Assembly: GCA_030824255.1 (NCBI GenBank)
Contig: JAVBYB010000174.1
Location: 1 to 5,192, forward strand
Length of the DNA stretch: 5,192 nucleotides
From: a bacterium
Lineage (GTDB): Bacteria; Pseudomonadota; Alphaproteobacteria; Caulobacterales; Hyphomonadaceae
Direction: 5' to 3'
The notes under the pieces are model-generated. The model worked only from the letters and a program-made list of their open reading frames with translations. It was not told where the DNA came from and did not search any database. Positions 1 through 4,496 of the stretch are shown piece by piece. A program made the position numbers and the translations under genes. Each line of letters opens with the position of its first letter. Position 1 is the stretch's first letter.

Positions 1-22
1 TTTCACTTTTGGCACACCGGCA

Positions 23-280
23 ATGCCCAAGTCAGTATTCACTGGCGCACATAAGCATCTCGTCGACACGTTGGTCGCAGCTCGTAAGCGCACCGGCCTC
101 ACGCAGGCGCAGCTGGGCAGCCGCGTTGGCAAGAACCAGAGATTTATTTCCCTGATCGAGCGGTCTCAACGCAGGGTCGACGTACTCGAGTTCTACGCGT
201 TGGCGAAAGCACTGGGGATGCCACCGGTAAAACTCTTCGCGGCCGTCGCAAAACTTCTCCCTGATGATCTTGAGATCTGA
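23..280 (+). CDS. XRE-family helix-turn-helix regulator, copy 1
   Basis: An 85-residue protein that is almost entirely one Cro/C1-type DNA-binding domain. Residues 10-65 fit the five-helix XRE fold: a first helix (HLVDTLVAARKRTG), the turn-helix pair TQAQLGSRVGKNQRFISLIE, and a closing helix ending EFYALAKALG. No ligand-binding or membrane segment follows, so it probably acts as a small dimeric repressor or activator in the cytoplasm. It is followed 72 bp later by a second copy with about 60 of 85 residues identical by eye, most nucleotide changes being silent. There is no clear Shine-Dalgarno sequence before the ATG, and the upstream region is cut by the window edge. The target is unknown. 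Its location beside a lasso peptide cluster suggests, but does not prove, control of that cluster or of itself. Confidence 0.85.
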   Translation: MPKSVFTGAHKHLVDTLVAARKRTGLTQAQLGSRVGKNQRFISLIERSQRRVDVLEFYALAKALGMPPVKLFAAVAKLLPDDLEI

Positions 281-290
281 AAATACGGAA

Positions 291-319
291 AAACTGCGTA
301 CGCGATATCTCGGTATAGT
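291..319 (+). promoter_or_regulatory. Possible promoter of the second XRE gene
   Basis: TATAGT at 314-319 resembles a -10 box. The hexamer 17 bp upstream (AAACTG, 291-296) is a poor -35, so this is a weak call. The spacer carries the 8 bp palindrome GCGTACGC (296-303) and GATATC (304-309), which could be repressor half-sites for autoregulation. That role is inferred only. Confidence 0.25.
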
Positions 320-322
320 TAG

Positions 323-349
323 GCCGCCGGTGTCAACAACAGCGGCGGC
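323..349 (+). promoter_or_regulatory. Hairpin ending 3 nt before the second XRE start codon
   Basis: GCCGCCG (323-329) and CGGCGGC (343-349) form a perfect 7 bp GC-only inverted repeat around a 13 nt loop. The ATG follows at 353 and there is no usable Shine-Dalgarno sequence. In the mRNA this stem would occupy the ribosome landing region, so it may limit translation of the second XRE gene. No similar stem precedes the first copy in the visible 22 bp. Confidence 0.4.
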
Positions 350-352
350 GTC

Positions 353-610
353 ATGCCTAAGTCTGTGTTCACAGGTGCTCACAAGCACTTGGTGGATGTT
401 CTAATCGCCGCCAGGCGACGGGCAGGCCTTACGCAGGCTGAACTGGCCGTGCGAATCGGCAAGGACCAGAAGTTCGTCTCCCTGATCGAGCGCTCCCAGC
501 GCCGCGTTGACGTGATAGAGTTCTTTGCGATTGCCAAAGCGCTCAACGTCGACCCGGTTCGGCTGTACGCAACCGTCATAAAGAAGCTACCTGAGAAGGT
601 TGAAATCTAA
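353..610 (+). CDS. XRE-family helix-turn-helix regulator, copy 2
   Basis: An 85-residue paralogue of the preceding gene, exactly 330 bp downstream start to start. The first 15 residues (MPKSVFTGAHKHLVD) and the segment SLIERSQRRVDV are identical in both copies. Most of the 25 or so differences are conservative (V/I, K/R, Y/F, L/I). The helix-turn-helix is TQAELAVRIGKDQKFVSLIE. The recognition-helix positions N/D38 and R/K40 differ from copy 1, so the two proteins may bind slightly different sites or form heterodimers. The C-terminal 20 residues diverge most. The gene faces the FecR-type gene tail to tail with only 33 bp between stop codons. The DNA-binding role is well supported by the fold; the regulated genes cannot be read from the sequence. 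Confidence 0.85.
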   Translation: MPKSVFTGAHKHLVDVLIAARRRAGLTQAELAVRIGKDQKFVSLIERSQRRVDVIEFFAIAKALNVDPVRLYATVIKKLPEKVEI

Positions 611-643
611 GCTGCAGTTGACGTTCGTCATGCCGGCCCTTCT

Positions 644-1591
644 CTAGTCCGATAGAACCTCCCCTTCAGGTGACCTTGCGACATCAGTTCCCAACAATGC
701 CGCAAGGGTTTCGATCGCGCTTTCCCGGTCTTCAACTTGGAGTCGAATTGTCACTCTTCGCTCAAGGAGGTTTCCGGTGGCAATCAGGCGTTTGTTCTCA
801 AAGTAGCGATTAAAATCCTCGATTACCTCCCGAACAGTCGCGTTCTCGTATGTGACCACCCGCATGCGCCATTCCGAGATCTGCTCGGTCGGGACCGTCG
901 TCGGTACGACCGCGAACTGACCAGGCGTGCGGGTATCGGGAAATCTCATGAGTTGGCCTGCGCTCAGGGTCGCAAGAATCGCCCCCGCATCGCTGCCCGA
1001 TCCTGAACAGATCTGGACCTTGCCTTCACTTACCGCGACCTCGATCAAACCATCGCGCCGGCGCACGTTGAACGCCGTGCCGACTGCTCTCACCTCAAAA
1101 TCGCCCGCGTGCACGACGAATGGCTTCTGAGGGTCGGCCTTCACCGCGAATGCTGCTTCGCCGTCGCTCATCTTCACGACACGCACATCATCGCGGATCG
1201 CGTAGGAGAGTTCCGAGGCAACATTGACGGTGACCAGGCTACCGTCTGGAAGCGATTGAGACTTCTGCTCACCTGCAATCGTTTCGATGATCGGATCGCG
1301 CGACAGCGCAAACCAGCCCACGCTTCCACCAATGACGGCCACCAGAACCGCCGCAGCCGCCATCGCACGACGGGGAAAAGGCAATGCCTTGCGAGGCGCC
1401 GGACCACCCAGTTTCAGAACCGCGAGCTCGCCCCAGAGTTCATGCATCCGGTCGAGCGCGGCCTGATTTCGCGGGTCTGCTCTCCAGAGGTCAAACGCCT
1501 CGCGCTGCTCGACCAGCATGGCCCCTGCGCGTTGGGCGGCGAACCAGGCAGCGGCCTGTTCCTGTCGGCTGGGCTTGGGGGGGCTGCTCAT
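644..1591 (-). CDS. FecR-family anti-sigma factor / sigma regulator
   Basis: A 315-residue inner-membrane protein with the three parts of the FecR family. Residues 10-55 are the cytoplasmic FecR N-terminal domain (AAAWFAAQRAG, then REAFDLWRADPRNQAALDRM and LW), which in known members contacts a FecI-type ECF sigma factor. Residues 76-96 are one hydrophobic transmembrane helix. Residues 100-200 are the periplasmic FecR domain (AGEQKSQSLPDGSLVTVN, VVHAGDFEVRAVGTAFNVR). Residues 240-310 are a C-terminal domain resembling the STN-like region that senses TonB-dependent receptors. I chose the ATG at 1591 because GGAGGAGGG lies 7 nt upstream; the GTG at 1609 would place that site inside the gene. 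FecI/FecR/TonB genes often sit beside alphaproteobacterial lasso isopeptidase genes. Here no fecI adjoins it: the 340 bp upstream hold no sigma-factor gene. Confidence 0.9.
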   Translation of the reverse strand: MSSPPKPSRQEQAAAWFAAQRAGAMLVEQREAFDLWRADPRNQAALDRMHELWGELAVLKLGGPAPRKALPFPRRAMAAAAVLVAVIGGSVGWFALSRDPIIETIAGEQKSQSLPDGSLVTVNVASELSYAIRDDVRVVKMSDGEAAFAVKADPQKPFVVHAGDFEVRAVGTAFNVRRRDGLIEVAVSEGKVQICSGSGSDAGAILATLSAGQLMRFPDTRTPGQFAVVPTTVPTEQISEWRMRVVTYENATVREVIEDFNRYFENKRLIATGNLLERRVTIRLQVEDRESAIETLAALLGTDVARSPEGEVLSD

Positions 1592-1764
1592 GCTGACGCC
1601 CTCCTCCACGTTCGGCGCGTGCGGGCATACGCCCGCGGTGATGCGAAGCAGAACCTATACCGGAACCGTGACATCACTGAGCCGAAAGGCGCCGCCAAGC
1701 CCAAGATTCTTTTTCGGGGCGGGGGTAGGGTGAATCGGACTTTGCGCAACATGTTCAGATTCCG

Positions 1765-1801
1765 CGCGCGTCATCGTCGGAATGGCGACGACAACCGCGC
1801 G
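1765..1801 (+). promoter_or_regulatory. Two-tier inverted repeat upstream of the cyclase
   Basis: The outer arms CGCGCG (1765-1770) and CGCGCG (1796-1801) enclose inner arms TCGTCG (1774-1779) and CGACGA (1786-1791), with a 6 nt loop and a 3 x 4 nt internal loop. All 12 base pairs are perfect. No T-run follows, so it is not a standard terminator. It could be an RNA leader structure or a protein-binding site. Confidence 0.4.
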
Positions 1802-1816
1802 ATGCTCAGGTCACCT

Positions 1817-1849
1817 ATCCGAAGAATGATCTTCGGGGATTCCCCGAAG
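1817..1849 (+). promoter_or_regulatory. Overlapping, mutually exclusive stems upstream of the cyclase
   Basis: CTTCGGGGATTCCCCGAAG (1831-1849) is a 19 bp palindrome with 9 bp arms around one central base. Its left arm can instead pair with CCGAAG at 1819-1824, across the 6 nt AATGAT. The two pairings use the same middle strand and cannot form together. That is the arrangement seen in attenuators and riboregulators, but the same sequence could equally be a dimeric protein operator. No function is shown. Confidence 0.4.
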
Positions 1850-1931
1850 GAAACGAGTTCGTCCCGAACGGCGCGCGGATGCAGCGACGGGCTGGATGGT
1901 TTGCATCGTGAGAATTGGGCCAGACATCTGG

Positions 1932-3755
1932 ATGCACCGTTTTATTGTCCTGTTGTGGGATGAGAGGATTCAGACCCGCACACTCCTCGTGCAGCGATGG
2001 TGCGAGACGCTCGCGAGGTCATCAACACAATGGATAACCCTTCTCGAGGAACCAGGAATGCTGGTCCTCGTGATGAGATCTTCGAGCGGGGCACTGCGCG
2101 CTGCGCGGTTCACTGGGGCCAAAGGCGCGGCCATCGGAGTCGTCTGCGAGCGGGGTCGAGAAAGTGCGGGACCCGTCGCGTCGGTGTCACCCGCTCTCGC
2201 TCAGCGGACGGAGGCGACTTCGGGCGATGCCCTCCTCAAGGAAGCCTGGGGCCAGTACGTCGCGATCTGGCGAGATCCAACTACAAGCCAGACGACCGTT
2301 CTACGCGATCCGTCTGGCGCCGTTTCCTGCCTCATGACCGAGGCGCGCGGCATCCATCTGCTGTTTTCGTTCGCAGAAGATGTCGTGGGTTTGGAGGGGC
2401 TCGCCTTCTCGATCGACTGGAACCACGTGCAGGCGTTCCTTCATCATAACTATTTCACCACCAAACATACTGGACTCGCCGAAGTCTCGGAATTGATGCC
2501 GGGCGAGCGGATGATCTGGACTGTGAACGCGCCCCCCGCCTTTGCATGGGCGTGGGACCCAACGGCGATCGCGGCATGCCCTGATCGGCGCAGTTTTGAT
2601 GAGCTGTGTACGGATGTGCGAGAGACGATGACGGCGTGCGCATCGGCATGGGCAAGCTCCTACCGCAACATCGTTCTGCAACTTTCGGGCGGACTGGATT
2701 CTTCGATCCTTCTGGCGCTCCTGCATCGCGCCTCGGGAACCTCCGTCACGCCGCTGCATACCGTCAGCGCAGGATACGAAGGGTATGAGCACGAGTTGGC
2801 GCGCCTGGCTGCGGAGCATACAGGTCTTCAGCTCGTCGAGCGTTCCCAGAACGCGCAGAAGAGCGACCTGCGCACGATCCTGGACGCCCCGCTGCTTGCA
2901 CGCCCGGCGCGCCAGATCATCGGCATTCAAGCCAACCGGTTGATCGCAGGGGTTTGTGAGGAAGTCGGCGCCGATGCGGTCGCTGCCGGTCATGGTGGCG
3001 ACACGCTCTTCCTTCAACGGAGTCTCGCTGGCCATCTTCCTTCAGACTACATGCGCGTGAACGGCCTCGGACCCGACATGCTCCGCATCGCATATGATCA
3101 GGCGACACTCGAACAGAAATCTGTTTGGGGAGTTCTCAAGGAGACTGCGGGCAACGTCCTTCGACCGCGCAATTGGGAGCCTTATGCCTTCCTCGACAAT
3201 AACGATCCGAATACTCCGCGCCTTCTTGCGCCTATCGCGGAGAGCGGACTTCCCTCTTCCTACTGGATCCATCCGTGGATCGACTTTGCAGCGCGTCTTC
3301 CGCCCGGCAAGAGAGATCAGGTGTTGAGCTTAATCGGCCTCTACAACTACTTTGTTCTCTACGGCTACGGCCTGACGCTCGACGCAATCAACCCCTACCA
3401 GTCGCAACCCATGATCGAGCTGGCGCTGCGTATCCCCACCTACCAATTTGTCCGGGGCGGCCGCGATCGCGCCCTTCAACGGGCTGCCTTCGGGGACCTC
3501 ATTCCGGAACGCATCGCGCGACGCACCGGCAAAGGCCTCATCAATCACCAGCTTCTCGTAGCCGTTGCTCGCAACGCGGCCTTCCTGCGCGAACTCGTGC
3601 TGGATGGCGACATCGTTCGTCAGGACTGGATTGATCGCCGCGCTGCAGAAGCGCTCTTCTCTGAAGAGCAGTTGCTTCGTGGAGGCGGGCTGATGTCTGC
3701 CCTTGGTCTGGTAGCAGCTGAAGCCTGGCTCCAAGGGTGGCGAAAGCACGCATAG
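1932..3755 (+). CDS. Lasso peptide macrocyclase (C protein, asparagine synthetase family)
   Basis: A 607-residue asparagine-synthetase-like protein. Residues 1-200 form the glutaminase-like half but lack the Cys2 nucleophile of true asparagine synthetases, as expected for lasso C proteins, which do not need glutamine. The synthetase half carries the ATP pyrophosphatase loop SGGLDSS (252-258), GHGGD (353-357) and a late RRTGKG segment with Lys534. In the family this enzyme adenylates the side chain of Asp/Glu at core position 7-9, and the amino group of core residue 1 attacks to close the ring. I chose ATG 1932 because the resulting start, MHRFIVLLWDE, looks like the usual lasso C N-terminus; in-frame starts at 1896 (ATG) and 1908 (GTG) would add 12 or 8 unexplained residues. 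None has a good ribosome site. The three precursors 131 bp downstream are the likely substrates. Confidence 0.92.
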   Translation: MHRFIVLLWDERIQTRTLLVQRWCETLARSSTQWITLLEEPGMLVLVMRSSSGALRAARFTGAKGAAIGVVCERGRESAGPVASVSPALAQRTEATSGDALLKEAWGQYVAIWRDPTTSQTTVLRDPSGAVSCLMTEARGIHLLFSFAEDVVGLEGLAFSIDWNHVQAFLHHNYFTTKHTGLAEVSELMPGERMIWTVNAPPAFAWAWDPTAIAACPDRRSFDELCTDVRETMTACASAWASSYRNIVLQLSGGLDSSILLALLHRASGTSVTPLHTVSAGYEGYEHELARLAAEHTGLQLVERSQNAQKSDLRTILDAPLLARPARQIIGIQANRLIAGVCEEVGADAVAAGHGGDTLFLQRSLAGHLPSDYMRVNGLGPDMLRIAYDQATLEQKSVWGVLKETAGNVLRPRNWEPYAFLDNNDPNTPRLLAPIAESGLPSSYWIHPWIDFAARLPPGKRDQVLSLIGLYNYFVLYGYGLTLDAINPYQSQPMIELALRIPTYQFVRGGRDRALQRAAFGDLIPERIARRTGKGLINHQLLVAVARNAAFLRELVLDGDIVRQDWIDRRAAEALFSEEQLLRGGGLMSALGLVAAEAWLQGWRKHA

Positions 3756-3766
3756 AAATGCCGGCG

Positions 3767-3785
3767 ATCTCAGCACGTGCGAGAT
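3767..3785. promoter_or_regulatory. Palindrome before the precursor promoter
   Basis: ATCTC-A-GCAC and GTGCGAGAT are complementary over nine pairs, with one unpaired A (3772) and no spacer; the centre is GCACGTGC. It starts 11 bp after the cyclase stop and its right arm reaches the expected -35 position of the promoter at 3805. That fits an operator better than a hairpin, since there would be no loop. Confidence 0.35.
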
Positions 3786-3810
3786 GGTCGGAAAATTTTC
3801 CCGATATAAT
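3782..3810 (+). promoter_or_regulatory. Candidate promoter for the lasso precursors
   Basis: TATAAT at 3805-3810 is a perfect -10 consensus in GC-rich DNA. The hexamer 17 bp upstream, AGATGG, is not a recognisable -35, so an activator may be needed. The spacer contains the 12 bp palindrome GGAAAATTTTCC (3790-3801), positioned where a bound protein would block or recruit RNA polymerase. Start of transcription near 3817 would give a leader of about 70 nt. It would let the precursors be expressed separately from, and more strongly than, the cyclase. Confidence 0.4.
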
Positions 3811-3847
3811 CCCGCACAACCCCGAAGCGACGTGTGAGGCTCTGTGC

Positions 3848-3864
3848 TGTCGCATGAGGCGACA
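3848..3864 (+). promoter_or_regulatory. Small hairpin in the leader of the first precursor
   Basis: TGTCGC (3848-3853) and GCGACA (3859-3864) form a perfect 6 bp stem with loop ATGAG, ending 21 nt before the precursor start codon. The ribosome site AGAGGA lies outside the stem, so initiation is not obviously blocked. It may protect the 5' end of the message. Confidence 0.3.
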
Positions 3865-3885
3865 CTCCAGCAGAGGACAATCGCT

Positions 3886-3993
3886 ATGACCAAACTTGGC
3901 CGCGTCTCGAAGGAAACCAAAGGCATCGTGGTGCCTGGCTACGCCGAAACCCCCGATCTCCTGGTGAACGGCCAGATCTTCAAAAGGCCGTAA
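3886..3993 (+). CDS. Lasso peptide precursor 1
   Basis: A 35-residue precursor. The first 12 residues, MTKLGRVSKETK, match the end of proteobacterial lasso leaders (LGxxSxETxG), with Thr11 at the essential penultimate leader position. The core would start at Gly13. Its first nine residues, GIVVPGYAE, give Gly1 and Glu9, the two residues joined in a 9-membered-residue macrolactam. The tail is TPDLLVNGQIFKRP, with Ile/Phe and Lys/Arg near the end as possible steric plugs. AGAGGA lies about 9 nt before the ATG. It is one of three related genes and lies 130 bp after the cyclase. The leader is much shorter than the usual 20-40 residues. The assignment is firm from the motif, repetition and context; the ring size is inferred, and no product has been matched. 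Confidence 0.85.
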   Translation: MTKLGRVSKETKGIVVPGYAETPDLLVNGQIFKRP

Positions 3994-4006
3994 CCCCGTC
4001 CGCGCG

Positions 4007-4044
4007 CTGGTCGGAGCTGGTTCCTGGCAACTCGTTCCGACCAG
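4007..4044 (+). promoter_or_regulatory. Intercistronic hairpin between precursors 1 and 2
   Basis: CTGGTCGGA (4007-4015) pairs perfectly with TCCGACCAG (4036-4044) over nine pairs. It ends 44 nt before the next start codon and no T-run follows, so it is unlikely to be a full terminator. A processing site, 3' stabiliser or partial terminator is more likely. Its counterpart lies at 4213-4249. Confidence 0.55.
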
Positions 4045-4088
4045 ATGCGACGGCGTCCCGCAGAATGATCAAACCGAGGAGCAAACCC

Positions 4089-4196
4089 ATGACCAAACTT
4101 GGACACATATCTCGCGAGACCAAAGGCGCACCGATGACGGGCTACGCTGAAACGCCAGACCTGCTCACGCCTGGCCAGTTCTGGCCCAAGCACTGA
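4089..4196 (+). CDS. Lasso peptide precursor 2
   Basis: A 35-residue precursor of the same length as copy 1. The leader MTKLGHISRETK is again 12 residues with Thr at the penultimate position. The predicted ring is GAPMTGYAE (Gly1 to Glu9) and the tail is TPDLLTPGQFWPKH. Phe-Trp near the end are bulky residues well placed to lock the threaded tail. GAGGAG lies 7 nt before the ATG, the best ribosome site of the three. Ring positions 1, 6, 7 and 9 are the same as in copy 1 while positions 2-5 differ entirely, so the copies look selected for different ring surfaces. The cyclase upstream is the likely maturation enzyme. No exporter or B protein is adjacent. Confidence 0.87.
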   Translation: MTKLGHISRETKGAPMTGYAETPDLLTPGQFWPKH

Positions 4197-4212
4197 ACGA
4201 TCCGCCGACGAC

Positions 4213-4249
4213 CTGGGCGGGCGGGTTACCCATAACCAGTTCCGCCCAG
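4213..4249 (+). promoter_or_regulatory. Intercistronic hairpin between precursors 2 and 3
   Basis: CTGGGCGG (4213-4220) pairs with CCGCCCAG (4242-4249), and inside it GGTTA (4224-4228) pairs with TAACC (4233-4237) around CCCA. The distance to the next start codon (43 nt) matches that of the 4007-4044 hairpin. The fifth pair is T-A there and G-C here, a compensatory change that supports a real RNA stem. Confidence 0.55.
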
Positions 4250-4292
4250 AGCGACCGCCACATGCAGAACGACCAATCGAAGGACCACGCTG

Positions 4293-4496
4293 ATGATCAC
4301 ACTTGGACGCATCTCGCGCGAAACCAAAGGCCCACCGGTACGCGGGTACTCCGAAACACCGGACTGCCTCACCGCAGGCTCGTACTATCGCTGCCCGAAC
4401 AGCCGCGCCGACACTCTGAGAAAGACAGTGCTTGGGCTCGGACCCGCTTGTTTGAAAGCGCCTAGCCGCCGGGCGTGGGGACGGGAACCGGAATAG
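4293..4496 (+). CDS. Lasso peptide precursor 3, C-terminally extended
   Basis: The first 33 residues match the other two precursors: leader MITLGRISRETK, predicted ring GPPVRGYSE and tail starting TPDCLTAGSYYRC. The reading frame then continues to residue 67 instead of stopping near 35. Comparison with copy 2 suggests the stop was lost: TGAAC after copy 2 corresponds to CGAAC here, with about one extra base before it. Two cysteines at core positions 13 and 22 are absent from the other copies and could form a disulfide in the tail; a third Cys lies in the extension. AAGGA precedes the ATG by about 8 nt. The last 35 nt overlap the isopeptidase gene tail to tail. It may be a working gene with trimming, or a decaying copy. 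The natural C-terminus is unknown. Confidence 0.65.
   Translation: MITLGRISRETKGPPVRGYSETPDCLTAGSYYRCPNSRADTLRKTVLGLGPACLKAPSRRAWGREPE

Larger units (their letters stand above)
1592..1931. promoter_or_regulatory. Divergent intergenic region between the fecR-like gene and the cyclase
   Basis: This 340 bp gap has no convincing gene. It should hold the promoters of both divergent genes, but I found no clear -35/-10 pair for either. It is unusually rich in perfect inverted repeats: GCGGGC/GCCCGC (1621-1636) just upstream of the fecR-like ribosome site, a double stem at 1765-1801, overlapping stems at 1817-1849, and GTTCG/CGAAC (1857-1869). The last three lie within 170 bp of the cyclase start and would be in its mRNA leader if transcription starts near 1750 or earlier. 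A G-rich tract (1715-1729) lies in between. Confidence 0.5.
3886..4397 (+). repeat. Tandem array of three diverged precursor units
   Basis: Start codons at 3886, 4089 and 4293 give a period of 203-204 bp. Each unit holds a ribosome site, a short precursor sharing LGxxSxETKGxxxxGY(A/S)ETPDxLxxG, and (units 1 and 2) an intercistronic hairpin. The 3' flanks also match in part; for example, CAGAA(T/C)GA(T/C)CAA recurs about 35 nt before the second and third starts. The units are diverged in sequence but conserved in plan, so the duplication is old. Confidence 0.75.

Noticed and set aside
611..643. Terminator between the convergent XRE and fecR-like genes
   Set aside because: Only TGACG-TT-CGTCA is present; a 2 nt loop cannot form, and there is no T-run.
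1571..1729. G-rich tracts at 1571-1583 and 1715-1729 as G-quadruplexes
   Set aside because: Each has only three separable runs of three or more G; a standard quadruplex needs four.
1109..1963. A 284-codon + strand frame across the fecR-like gene and the intergenic region
   Set aside because: Most of it is antisense to a clear FecR-family protein; the translation is rich in Arg and His with no domain.
2301..3035. A 244-codon antisense frame inside the cyclase gene
   Set aside because: The cyclase on the other strand carries intact catalytic motifs across the whole stretch; the antisense translation is Arg-rich and without domain features.
1932..3755. True asparagine synthetase (AsnB) function for the cyclase gene
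   Set aside because: There is no N-terminal catalytic Cys after the start Met, and lasso precursors and an isopeptidase lie next door.
4007..4060. Intrinsic terminator after precursor 1
   Set aside because: The stem is strong, but the following bases are GC-rich with no T-run, and further precursors of the same kind follow downstream.
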